Assembly (NCBI GenBank): GCA_038230735.1
Contig: JBBRMR010000042.1
Coordinates: forward strand, 1 to 42,019
DNA length: 42,019 nt
Direction of reading: 5' to 3'
DNA from: Arcicella sp038230735
Lineage (GTDB): Bacteria > Bacteroidota > Bacteroidia > Cytophagales > Spirosomataceae
The notes below the pieces were generated by a model. It was given only the letters and a program-made list of their open reading frames with translations. It made no database searches and was not told the origin of the DNA. Below, one piece after another: positions 26,001 to 32,197 of this stretch (the stretch's first letter is position 1; every line of letters begins with the position of its first letter). The translations under genes and the position numbers were made by a program.

Positions 26001-26012
26001 TGTGGGCGGTGA
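23004..26012 (+). CDS. AddB-like PD-(D/E)XK nuclease with iron-sulfur cluster motif
   Basis: The 1002-residue protein has an inactive helicase-like N-terminal body (VCVVVPSRRASLYFKQAL, where an active enzyme would have a Walker A) and a RecB-type nuclease domain near the C-terminus. The catalytic residues are D865 and K867 in RVIDYKTGK. Cysteines C711 (QYLDCTLKYYF), C991, C994 and C1000 (CVYCDYRRICG) match the 4Fe-4S cluster that closes the nuclease domain of AddB. Partners of this type process double-strand DNA ends for recombination with a RecB/AddA-like helicase-nuclease, which is not in the window. The ATG at 23004 is 38 bases from the divergent deaminase start. The AddB label is by architecture. 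Confidence 0.85.
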   Translation: MQTFLERSAQHIYSQHTHAQLSKVCVVVPSRRASLYFKQALSQFSDVPFLSPDVFAVDDFVLEMTGLRQIDSVTLLFELYDIFKEIDPNVVFEKFMTWATTLLNDFDKIDQYLVDAKALFSYMSEAKALERWQMQLGESQKDRNLKTDRTDRYFKLFENIYSVYLNLRNRLNEKGLVYRGMAYRDLAENVDKYILAKDRHIKYYFVGFNALSDAEEKTIRTLLKRNDNGKYFAETLWDTDDYIIKNKDQKAGDWLRKYKEGDEKNGITPLFNNEWNWQTDELITGKKNIQIIGVANASVQAKVANHVHRVWEEIKKANKTPNEPDCDPFTSISQIAIVLGDENLLMPVMNSLDESVKDFNITMGLSLKSSMLYTLIDSLFELQRNLVEFKTEDGGSVKIPKFSHRQVAKVLNHPFLRRWELMKYDENVNPIRTTLREITERNRVFLSSKDFAELSDNDSLFAVIFKHWNNKPKNVTACFYQLIDLLRDVYKENQDAIETEYLYQFYLILQRMDAILEERGEAITMRSFKSFLYEFIKQTKIPFESETDDCLQIMGMLETRTLDFEQVIILSVNEGTLPQGKRQNTLIPFDALSDPQFNLPTHNHADSVMAYHFFRLLQRAKDIVLVHVCPGDTYGAGEKSRFILQIEHELAKMNKNITLTYPSVKFIAHEDSDVVETKLEIHKTEDILAFIEKDITEKGIFPSQMNQYLDCTLKYYFSKIAKIAEEETVEEKIGVDTFGNWIHKTLENIDQEFVEKGGIIEKEDLEVVLENIQSYLKKAFAETNQGLRAEEGMNYVLYQVGETVVKKFLNHQLKNELFPIELLTVEKTLKVDVPVTVNDKNIIVKIAGRIDRMDRINGHQVRVIDYKTGKVEANDLKISNEDIADTLLVDKDKDKFRQLWLYRYMVLKEMISPKGLEINGTKLNPYENEVSGGIYSFRNIEAGLLQQKVEFNAGESIHDFIHESEQQIQQFVQNLLNPETTFEKRDDVENCVYCDYRRICGR

Positions 26013-26046
26013 TTTTTGATGTTTGATTTTCGATTTTTGATGTTTG
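26011..26046. repeat. Short tandem direct repeat after the nuclease gene
   Basis: GATTTTTGATGTTTG occurs at 26011-26025 and again at 26032-26046 (21-base period), overlapping the stop codon and filling the gap to the convergent gene. No clear terminator hairpin was seen. Confidence 0.5.
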
Positions 26047-26049
26047 GAA

Positions 26050-27501
26050 TCAAAGATTTAGCTGAATTCCTCCTTGTAATGAATACATAGTTTGTTTGGT
26101 CGTATATGGAAGATTTTTCACCCAAGAATTAAGGCTTGTTTGCCCAATTGTTTCAAGGTTTAAACTCCATTTCTTGGCAAACTGCCAACGAAAACCAAGA
26201 CCAATATTAGCCCCAAAAACAAACTCTGCTCCATTTTGAAGATGGTTTGCCTCGAAAAACACTCTTGGAATATTAGTTGGATTTGCAGAGGATAGACCAG
26301 CCCAAACATTTGTGGCTGTGTAACTATAACTCGTTTGTCTCTGAATATTCATACCACCAATGGCATAAAGTTGGTAAGAAAATCCATTTTTTCGTTTGTA
26401 AGATGATAAGTCATATTCTATATTAACATCTGTCTGAAAAGCCCTGATTGAATGTGGGGAATTATAAAAAACATTCGAAATTAGACTGGGCTTATTAGGT
26501 TGATTGACGTTCCAATCTTTGAAAAGATTGGCAGGAATATTTACATTTCCAAATGGTGTTATGTCAGTGTAAAATAGGTCTGAATTTATCTGTGTTAGGG
26601 TTAATGTTGAACCTCCAAGACTGGCACTTTGAGGTGGTAGTCGATAGTTAATGTCAATATTTCCTAAACCGTTAAGTTTAAAATCTAAGGCTAACCTTAA
26701 TTTTTTAGATAATTTCCAAGCTATACCAATTTTTACCAATGCCCCCTTTGTAGTTGCATTGGTAAAATTATTGAAATAATAATAATCATTCATGTCCCAA
26801 TTACTCCAAGAAATACCAACACCATAACTTAGAATTGGATGTTTTAGACTGAATTTCTTACCGATAATTTCTTCTATAACAGAATCTTCTTCCATTGTTT
26901 TTTCTTCCAAATAATTCTCATCAATCCTTCTCACCAAAACCTCATTCATTTTCTCAGATAAATCAGTAGAAACATAGCTTTTTGTCAAAAGTTCTATGGG
27001 CTGAATCTCATTAATTTCTTTATCAATAGCTGAGTCTGAATGGGTAATTATAGCATTTTTATTTTTTAAAATATACAGCGTAGAATCATTTTTAGAGGGT
27101 TTTATTGTCGTTGTTAGTGGCGTTTTTGCCGTTGTCTGTGTCTTCACAGACAACATTCCCGAAGTTATCTGTGGGGACACAGACAACGGCTTAGATGAGC
27201 TAATTTTAGTTATTAAAACCTCTCTTTGAGCAACATTTCGAACATTTTTAGGAGTAATTAAAACCTTAGATTTAGAACTTAAAACAATCAAATCATCATC
27301 AGACTTTGAAACATAATAAATTGAAATACCAATACCCGAAATTAATAAAAGCCCTAAAAATAAAGCCACCAAAACAGGAGTCAAAACTCGTTTATTTTGC
27401 TTTGAAATTTCCGTATGGATATGCGTCCAAGACTCGCTTGGGGGGATTTCTTCGTGATTTTCTAAGGCATTACGAAGTGTTTTATCAATATTATTTTCCA
27501 T
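26050..27501 (-). CDS. Putative anti-sigma-type membrane protein with C-terminal beta-barrel-like domain
   Basis: The 483-residue protein has a short cytoplasmic N-terminus (MENNIDKTLRNALENHEEIP, residues to about 40), one membrane helix (VLVALFLGLLLISGIGISIYYV), a ~170-residue Ser/Thr/Lys-rich periplasmic stretch, and a C-terminal ~260 residues of alternating aromatic strands. The strands end FGANIGLGFRWQFAKKWSLNLETIG ... MYSLQGGIQLNL (split for length), as in outer-membrane barrels. It lies 66 bases after an ECF sigma factor gene on the same strand, the usual place of the anti-sigma factor. A helix in the inner membrane plus a barrel would span the envelope. The periplasmic segment is encoded in part by a palindromic element (27128-27190). 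The ATG at 27499-27501 is chosen; upstream in-frame codons look non-coding. Confidence 0.7.
   Translation of the reverse strand: MENNIDKTLRNALENHEEIPPSESWTHIHTEISKQNKRVLTPVLVALFLGLLLISGIGISIYYVSKSDDDLIVLSSKSKVLITPKNVRNVAQREVLITKISSSKPLSVSPQITSGMLSVKTQTTAKTPLTTTIKPSKNDSTLYILKNKNAIITHSDSAIDKEINEIQPIELLTKSYVSTDLSEKMNEVLVRRIDENYLEEKTMEEDSVIEEIIGKKFSLKHPILSYGVGISWSNWDMNDYYYFNNFTNATTKGALVKIGIAWKLSKKLRLALDFKLNGLGNIDINYRLPPQSASLGGSTLTLTQINSDLFYTDITPFGNVNIPANLFKDWNVNQPNKPSLISNVFYNSPHSIRAFQTDVNIEYDLSSYKRKNGFSYQLYAIGGMNIQRQTSYSYTATNVWAGLSSANPTNIPRVFFEANHLQNGAEFVFGANIGLGFRWQFAKKWSLNLETIGQTSLNSWVKNLPYTTKQTMYSLQGGIQLNL
27128..27190. repeat. 63-bp twin-hairpin palindrome inside a coding sequence
   Basis: GCCGTTGTCTGTGTC (27128-27142) is perfectly mirrored by GACACAGACAACGGC (27176-27190). 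Inside it, GTTGTCTGTG/CACAGACAAC form a local hairpin around TCTT, and a second local hairpin lies on the right. Its length is 21 codons, so the reading frame of the sigma-factor partner is kept; it encodes part of the periplasmic linker. Confidence 0.75.
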
Positions 27502-27567
27502 GATTCTGACTGAGTTGTTGATGTTTGAAATGTAGAATTGTTGAATAATATCCAATTCAACTATTAC

Positions 27568-28122
27568 TTATTCTCTATTAATTATTACTTGGCTTCTCTC
27601 AATTCGTTTTTTCAAAATCCGCCTTGCATCCGCCAAATTAGATTTTGAAGTACCTTCTGAAATGTTCAATTGTTCCGCAATTTCACGATGTTTTAAGCCC
27701 TCAAAAGCGTATAAATTGAACACTAGGCGATAAGCGGGCGGTAATTCCTGTACCATCAACAGAATTTCTTGGTAAGACAAATGGCTCAAAATATCCTCAT
27801 CACTTTCCAAATTCACCGCTTCGTCAGTCTCATTAATTTCTGACATTTTCCAGCGGATTCTACTCCTGTAATGGTCTAAGGCAGTATTTACCATAATTTG
27901 CCTTGCCCAGCCTTCAAAAGAATTTTCGGATTGATAGTGTTTAATTTGTTGAGAAATCTTGATAAAACCATCTTGTAAAATATCCTTCGCCTCCTCTCGG
28001 CTACCCGCATACCGCAGACAAACCGCAAACATTTTGGCGGAAATGGCTTGGTAAATGCCCTCAAAGGCATCAATATTGCCCTTTTGGTATGCTTGAATAG
28101 AATTTTTTAAATCGAAAGGCAT
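27568..28122 (-). CDS. ECF-type RNA polymerase sigma factor
   Basis: The 184-residue protein has region 2 (MFAVCLRYAGSREEAKDILQDGF, in two parts, and FEGWARQIMVNTALDHYR) and region 4 (VQELPPAYRLVFNLYAFEGL, KHREIAEQLNISEGTSKSNL). This is the standard sigma-70 ECF layout of Bacteroidota, with the DILQDGF and LNISEGTSKSNL blocks intact. It directs RNA polymerase to a set of stress or envelope promoters and is normally held by a membrane anti-sigma factor, here probably the product of 26050-27501. The gene is divergent from the MpaB-type oxygenase gene. Confidence 0.95.
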   Translation of the reverse strand: MPFDLKNSIQAYQKGNIDAFEGIYQAISAKMFAVCLRYAGSREEAKDILQDGFIKISQQIKHYQSENSFEGWARQIMVNTALDHYRSRIRWKMSEINETDEAVNLESDEDILSHLSYQEILLMVQELPPAYRLVFNLYAFEGLKHREIAEQLNISEGTSKSNLADARRILKKRIERSQVIINRE

Positions 28123-28304
28123 AAAAATAATCAGCTAAATGAAGGTTACAATGATAAGACGAATCGGGAGGAAGAATGGTTGGGTGAAGATAGAAAATAG
28201 TTTGATTCAGAAACATAAAACTTTATAAATTGTTGTGTTAATGAGGGTTTTATAGATTAGAAATCAAATGTTCCTTTGTTCCTTCACCGCTTTACTTCCA
28301 CAAT

Positions 28305-29294
28305 ATGAAACCAATAAAATCAACTCGCCAATTCCCAAATGATATGATGGATAAATTCCGTCAGATGGGCGACCCCGAAGCCGATAAAGTCATTGCTAAT
28401 CTTTTTGAATCGGATGGTATTACCAGTGTGAGAGAAATGTTTAAATGGTTAAACGCCTCAGAATCAGCATCTTCGTTCGGAATCATTAATGATTTTATTG
28501 CAAACAATCAATTATTGCCCGATTTTGCGGATAAAAAATTGATGCAACAAGGCATGAAATTTTTTGCTAAAAATCAAACTGCTGTCGGCATCATGTTGGC
28601 GTGTTATTCGCTCCCGTATTGTTACGCAGGGGCAGACGGTGCAAAGGTGCTGGCAATGTCGCAAAGAATTCAAACCGATACATTAAAACGTCTGCAAGAA
28701 ACGGGTGAGTTCCTTGAAATAGTTACGAAAGAAGAGAACTGGGAAAATGGCAAAGCTGTTCGTAAAATATTGAAAGTCAGACTGATGCACGCCGCCATTC
28801 GTTTTTTTACGGAGCAGCACGGCACGTGGGATTTGGCTTGGGGGAAACCCGTCAATCAAGAGGATATGGCGGGAACAAACGGGGCATTTTCATACATCGT
28901 AATCCGTGGAATGAGAAAGTCAGGAGAAGCTCCCAACGATGCCGATGCCGAAGCCTATTTACACCTTTGGAATGTCATTTCCGTCATTATGGGCGTTGAT
29001 AAAGCCTTGATTCCTAATAATTTACGGGAAGCCTACACGATGGATAAATCCATTGCTACACGCCAATTTAGACCTTCCGAAGAAGGCAAAGCATTGACAA
29101 AAGCCTTGTTGAACACCATCGAAAATTTTATAGAAAATCCTTTGTTAAAAACCTTCCCCGCCGCCCAAATGCGATATTTGATGGGCGATTCAGTGGCGGA
29201 TATCTTAGGAATTCCGAAAGTAGATTTTGAGAAAAAATTGATGTCTTTTGTTCCAATGTCCATTCTTTTCAAGCAAGCCCCGCCACAATTGTAA
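28305..29294 (+). CDS. MpaB-family oxygenase-like protein (DUF2236)
   Basis: The 329-residue protein matches the MpaB/rubber-oxygenase-type catalytic domain: AVGIMLACYSLPYCYAGADG, ETGEFLEIV, KVRLMHAAIRFF (H162 and a nearby Arg), WGKPVNQEDMAGT and EAYLHLWNVISVIMG (H220). Several members of the family bind haem b and cleave C=C bonds. The conserved His and Arg positions are present, but substrate and activity are unknown. No signal peptide is visible, so it is probably cytoplasmic or membrane-associated. Its stop codon is part of the left arm of a palindromic element (29292-29352). The gene stands alone, divergent from the ECF sigma gene. Confidence 0.82.
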   Translation: MKPIKSTRQFPNDMMDKFRQMGDPEADKVIANLFESDGITSVREMFKWLNASESASSFGIINDFIANNQLLPDFADKKLMQQGMKFFAKNQTAVGIMLACYSLPYCYAGADGAKVLAMSQRIQTDTLKRLQETGEFLEIVTKEENWENGKAVRKILKVRLMHAAIRFFTEQHGTWDLAWGKPVNQEDMAGTNGAFSYIVIRGMRKSGEAPNDADAEAYLHLWNVISVIMGVDKALIPNNLREAYTMDKSIATRQFRPSEEGKALTKALLNTIENFIENPLLKTFPAAQMRYLMGDSVADILGIPKVDFEKKLMSFVPMSILFKQAPPQL

Positions 29295-29352
29295 CATGGA
29301 TAGCCCTGTCCGTAGTAAGTCATGTATTCAACGGACAAGGCTGTCCGTGTTA
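29292..29352. repeat. 61-bp twin-hairpin palindrome after the MpaB-like gene
   Basis: The 22-base arms at 29292-29313 and 29331-29352 pair with three mismatches, two of which are G-U wobbles in a plus-strand RNA. Each arm is itself a small hairpin: ATGGATA/TGTCCGT around GCCC, and ACGGACA/TGTCCGT around AGGC. The left arm begins with the stop codon of the upstream gene. It may act as a terminator or processing site. Confidence 0.7.
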
Positions 29353-29414
29353 CAGTTTTGTTATCTAAAATTTTACCTATAAATTACATCTACATTCATA
29401 AAACCACCCCAAAA

Positions 29415-30743
29415 ATGTGCGATACCTTCATTGCCCTGTCTTCCATTACTAAATATAAAACAATAATTTTTGGCAAAAACTCTGACCGTGAACCCAATGA
29501 AGCACAGGCAATTGTTCGTTTTCCAAGAAAAACTAATACCGAAAAAACGCTACAATGTACTTTTATAGAAATTCCACAAGTGGCTGAATCTTATGAAGTT
29601 ATCTTATCAAAACCTTTCCAGATGTGGGGGTCAGAAATGGGCGTAAATGAGTTTGGCGTAACCATCGGCAATGAGGCTGTTTTTACAAAAGTAAAGATAG
29701 AAAAATCCAACAATGGACTCACTGGTATGGACTTGCTTAGGCTGGCTTTGGAGCGTTCACGCACTGCTCAAGAGGCTCTAAATTGCATTATAGATTTACT
29801 GAAAACTTACGGACAAGATGCTTGCGGAGGTTATGAAAACAAGGATTTTTTCTACCATAATTCCTTTTTAATTGCCGATAAAACAGAAGCGTGGATTTTG
29901 GAAACCGCTGGACGTGAGTGGGTTGCAAAAGAAATAAAAGACTATGGCAGTATTTCAAACGGGCTAACGATAGGAGAAGAATATGATTTAATTTCCGAAA
30001 ATGCTATCAATTTTGCCCAAGAAAAGGGCTGGCATAAAGCGGGTAATTTCAATTTCCAAAAATCTTATTCCGACTCTCTGATGTCGTGGGCGAGTGGTTG
30101 TAAAATTCGTCAGAAAATTACATCTGACGGAGCATCAAATATTGGATTTACCGTAAAATCTGCCATTGAATTATTATTCTCGCATCATCTTCCAGACCAA
30201 GAGTTTGCTCCTCACAAAGCCACCACGAGTGATGTTTGTATGCACGCAACAAGTATGCTCAATCCGAGCCATACAGTTGGGTCGATGGTTGTTGAAATTA
30301 GAAAGGAAAAACCTGTAACTATTTGGCTAACAGGAACTTCCAATCCATGTTTATCAATTTATAAACCTTTTTTCTTAGGAGAAAAGGGCATCCTGAGCGG
30401 AACTTTCCAAGCCCCAGAAGCAAAATTTGATAGAAAAACGCTCTGGTGGATTGCTGAAAGGTTGCATCGTTTGGGCAATTTGAATTATCAGAAATTGAAA
30501 GAAATAATAAATCCTGAAAGAACACAATTGCAAGAAGATTTTTTGGAAGAAGAACAAAGATTAATCTCAGAAAATGCTTCATTAGAAATCCTCCAAGATT
30601 TCTCCAAAAACAGTTTTCAAATTGCTTTCAAAACCTTGATTGATTGGAACAATAAAGCCGCCAAATTAGCTTGGCGACCTACCTCTTGGAATCCGTTTTA
30701 TTATTTTTCGAGAAGGAGATTGAATAGAAAGGTGGGGCTATAA
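29415..30743 (+). CDS. Secernin-like C69-family N-terminal nucleophile hydrolase
   Basis: The 442-residue protein starts MCDTFIAL, where C2 is the expected nucleophile of C69/secernin Ntn-hydrolases, exposed after removal of Met1. Further matches are FGKNSDREPNEAQ, MWGSEMGVNEFGVTIGNEAVF, GLTGMDLLRLALER, HNSFLIADKTEAWILETAGREW and HTVGSMVVEI. Family members include dipeptidases and secernins, whose substrates are poorly known. The ATG at 29415 is fixed by the MCDTF signature; the open frame upstream is non-coding. There is no signal peptide, so it is probably cytoplasmic. Confidence 0.85.
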   Translation: MCDTFIALSSITKYKTIIFGKNSDREPNEAQAIVRFPRKTNTEKTLQCTFIEIPQVAESYEVILSKPFQMWGSEMGVNEFGVTIGNEAVFTKVKIEKSNNGLTGMDLLRLALERSRTAQEALNCIIDLLKTYGQDACGGYENKDFFYHNSFLIADKTEAWILETAGREWVAKEIKDYGSISNGLTIGEEYDLISENAINFAQEKGWHKAGNFNFQKSYSDSLMSWASGCKIRQKITSDGASNIGFTVKSAIELLFSHHLPDQEFAPHKATTSDVCMHATSMLNPSHTVGSMVVEIRKEKPVTIWLTGTSNPCLSIYKPFFLGEKGILSGTFQAPEAKFDRKTLWWIAERLHRLGNLNYQKLKEIINPERTQLQEDFLEEEQRLISENASLEILQDFSKNSFQIAFKTLIDWNNKAAKLAWRPTSWNPFYYFSRRRLNRKVGL

Positions 30744-30749
30744 ACGTAG

Positions 30750-30782
30750 CACGGCACTTACGCAGCTCAAATCTTTGCCGTG
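30750..30782. repeat. Short palindrome after the secernin-like gene
   Basis: CACGGCA (30750-30756) is mirrored by TGCCGTG (30776-30782) around 19 bases, seven bases after the upstream stop codon. It is a possible weak terminator or a small relative of the other palindromes. Confidence 0.4.
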
Positions 30783-30797
30783 TAGCTGTTTTCTTTC

Positions 30798-30805
30798 TAT
30801 ATTTG
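30798..30805 (+). promoter_or_regulatory. Putative -7 box TATATTTG for the small protein/HNH pair
   Basis: TATATTTG matches TAnnTTTG and ends 17 bases before the ATG at 30823. Confidence 0.5.
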
Positions 30806-30822
30806 TAAAAAATAAAAAGACA

Positions 30823-31056
30823 ATGGTTCAAACAGTATATGATGAGGTTGCTACTTTTATGGCATCCATGAATCCTGTGAAGGTTATCGCTTTCAAACCA
30901 TCGAAAGTGAATCAGAATAGACTTGATTTTTTGTTAGACAAACAAAAAGAAAAAGAGCTTTCAAATGCTGAATTAAGCGAATTAGAGCATTTTTTAATGC
31001 TTAATAGAATAATTGGACTTGCCAAAGCACGTGCGTTGAATTTGATTAACGCATGA
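30823..31056 (+). CDS. Small helical protein coupled to an HNH endonuclease
   Basis: The 77-residue protein (MVQTVYDEVATFMASMNPVK) has a central segment with LDFLLDKQKEKELSNAELSE and ends LAKARALNLINA. It is largely helical and charged, similar in size and character to small antitoxin-like partners, including those whose sequence runs 'L..LL.K..E..LS..E..EL..FL.L...I.LAKARA'. The final codons overlap the HNH gene start as ATGA. The start at 30823 is chosen because it follows a promoter-like TATATTTG; an earlier in-frame start would precede that box. The pair could be a toxin-antitoxin-like or DNA-targeting unit; function is not established. Confidence 0.7.
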   Translation: MVQTVYDEVATFMASMNPVKVIAFKPSKVNQNRLDFLLDKQKEKELSNAELSELEHFLMLNRIIGLAKARALNLINA

Positions 31057-31463
31057 GAAAAGGTATTCCATCAAAATTAAAGAATGAAATTGCTTTAAGA
31101 GCAAATCAGAAATGTGAATACTGCCTTTTGCCCGAGAAAATTTCATTTTACAGTTTTCATATAGATCATATTAGGAGTTTGAAACATAGTGGTTCTTCTG
31201 AACTTGATAATTTAGCCTATTGTTGTCCAGACTGTAATCATTTCAAAGGAACGGATATAGCAAGTTTTAATAAAAATGAAGAACCTATTCGTTTCTTTAA
31301 TCCTCGCATTGACGAGTGGAGTATGCGTTTTGAAATATTAGATAGTATGATTTTGGGTAAAGCAGAAATTGGAACTGCTACCGAACAAATTTTTAAATTT
31401 AACGATATAGATAGGTTGATTTTCAGAATTGAACTGATAAAACTATGTCAATTTTATTCTTAA
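31053..31463 (+). CDS. HNH endonuclease
   Basis: The 136-residue protein is a compact HNH nuclease. Zinc ligands are C21-x-x-C24 (KCEYCLLPE) and C58/C61 (CCPDCNHFKG); catalytic H39 is in HIDHIRSLKHSG, with N53 and the final N62-H63 of the HNH motif. It is translationally coupled to the preceding 77-residue protein (ATGA overlap). Such stand-alone HNH enzymes with a small partner occur in toxin-antitoxin-like and anti-phage contexts, but they also act in other DNA processing. No specificity domain is attached. Confidence 0.88.
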   Translation: MRKGIPSKLKNEIALRANQKCEYCLLPEKISFYSFHIDHIRSLKHSGSSELDNLAYCCPDCNHFKGTDIASFNKNEEPIRFFNPRIDEWSMRFEILDSMILGKAEIGTATEQIFKFNDIDRLIFRIELIKLCQFYS

Positions 31464-31549
31464 AAGATATTACTCCCATTCGTCATTTTATCAAAAAATA
31501 AAAGAACGATTATCTTCAACAAAAATATCTCATTTTAAACTTTAAAATC

Positions 31550-32086
31550 ATGCTCAAAAAAATACTAATCGGTCTGGCAGTTATAGCCACAATTTTATTG
31601 ATTGCCTTTTTCGTCTTGAAATCAAAAACCAAAAGTGCAAGCCCCGAAGTAATGCAAACGTATTCGGTGGGTGCTGCCAAAGTGAATTTGTTTTACTGCG
31701 AGCCTTCCAAAAAAGGTCGTGAAATTTTCGGAGGAATCATTAAATACGGTGAGGTTTGGCGTACTGGGGCAAATGAACCCACTACTTTTGAAACGGATAA
31801 AAATCTTGTGATTGATGATAAAAAGTTAGCCGCAGGAAAGTATTCATTGTGGACAATTCCTAATCAAGATAGCTGGACAGTTATTTTCAATAAAGAAATC
31901 CCATATTGGGGAGATAATACCGATGGAAAAGCCGCCAGAAATGCCAAAGAAGACTTTATTCAAGTAATTGTTCCCGTTGAGAAATTGACGGCTTCGCAAG
32001 AAAAACTGTCAATTGACGCTCAAAATAATGCCCTCCATATCAGTTGGGATATGACAAAAGTGTCCGTTCCAATTGCGGTGGAATAA
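31550..32086 (+). CDS. DUF2911 domain protein, membrane-anchored
   Basis: The 178-residue protein has an N-terminal membrane segment (MLKKILIGLAVIATILLIAF) and then a DUF2911 domain: VNLFYCEPSKKGREIFGGI, YGEVWRTGANEPTTFET, LAAGKYSLWTIPNQDSWTVIFN and a closing ALHISWDM. The domain is common in Bacteroidota and its function is unknown. The protein should sit in the periplasm, tethered to the inner membrane. A strong terminator follows 20 bases after the stop. Confidence 0.9.
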   Translation: MLKKILIGLAVIATILLIAFFVLKSKTKSASPEVMQTYSVGAAKVNLFYCEPSKKGREIFGGIIKYGEVWRTGANEPTTFETDKNLVIDDKKLAAGKYSLWTIPNQDSWTVIFNKEIPYWGDNTDGKAARNAKEDFIQVIVPVEKLTASQEKLSIDAQNNALHISWDMTKVSVPIAVE

Positions 32087-32106
32087 TATTCTTTTACTAT
32101 TTTGTG

Positions 32107-32142
32107 AAAAATCCTGTAAGAACATTTCTACAGGATTTTTTT
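32107..32142 (+). terminator. Intrinsic terminator after the DUF2911 gene
   Basis: AAAATCCTGTA and TACAGGATTTT form an 11-base stem around GAACATTTC-type loop bases, followed by a T-run. Confidence 0.85.
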
Positions 32143-32157
32143 ATGGGCAAAATATCG

Positions 32158-32165
32158 TAATTTTG
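32158..32165 (+). promoter_or_regulatory. Putative -7 box TAATTTTG for the ABC-F gene
   Basis: TAATTTTG matches TAnnTTTG and ends 32 bases before the ATG at 32198, just after the terminator of the preceding gene. Confidence 0.45.
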
Positions 32166-32197
32166 CCCTTTATTAAGAATTAAGCCAATACAATATA

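Noticed and set aside
26050..26190. C-terminal strands of the sigma-factor partner as a T9SS sorting domain
   Set aside because: There is no FPNP-type motif; the pattern is that of barrel strands ending in an aromatic-rich segment.
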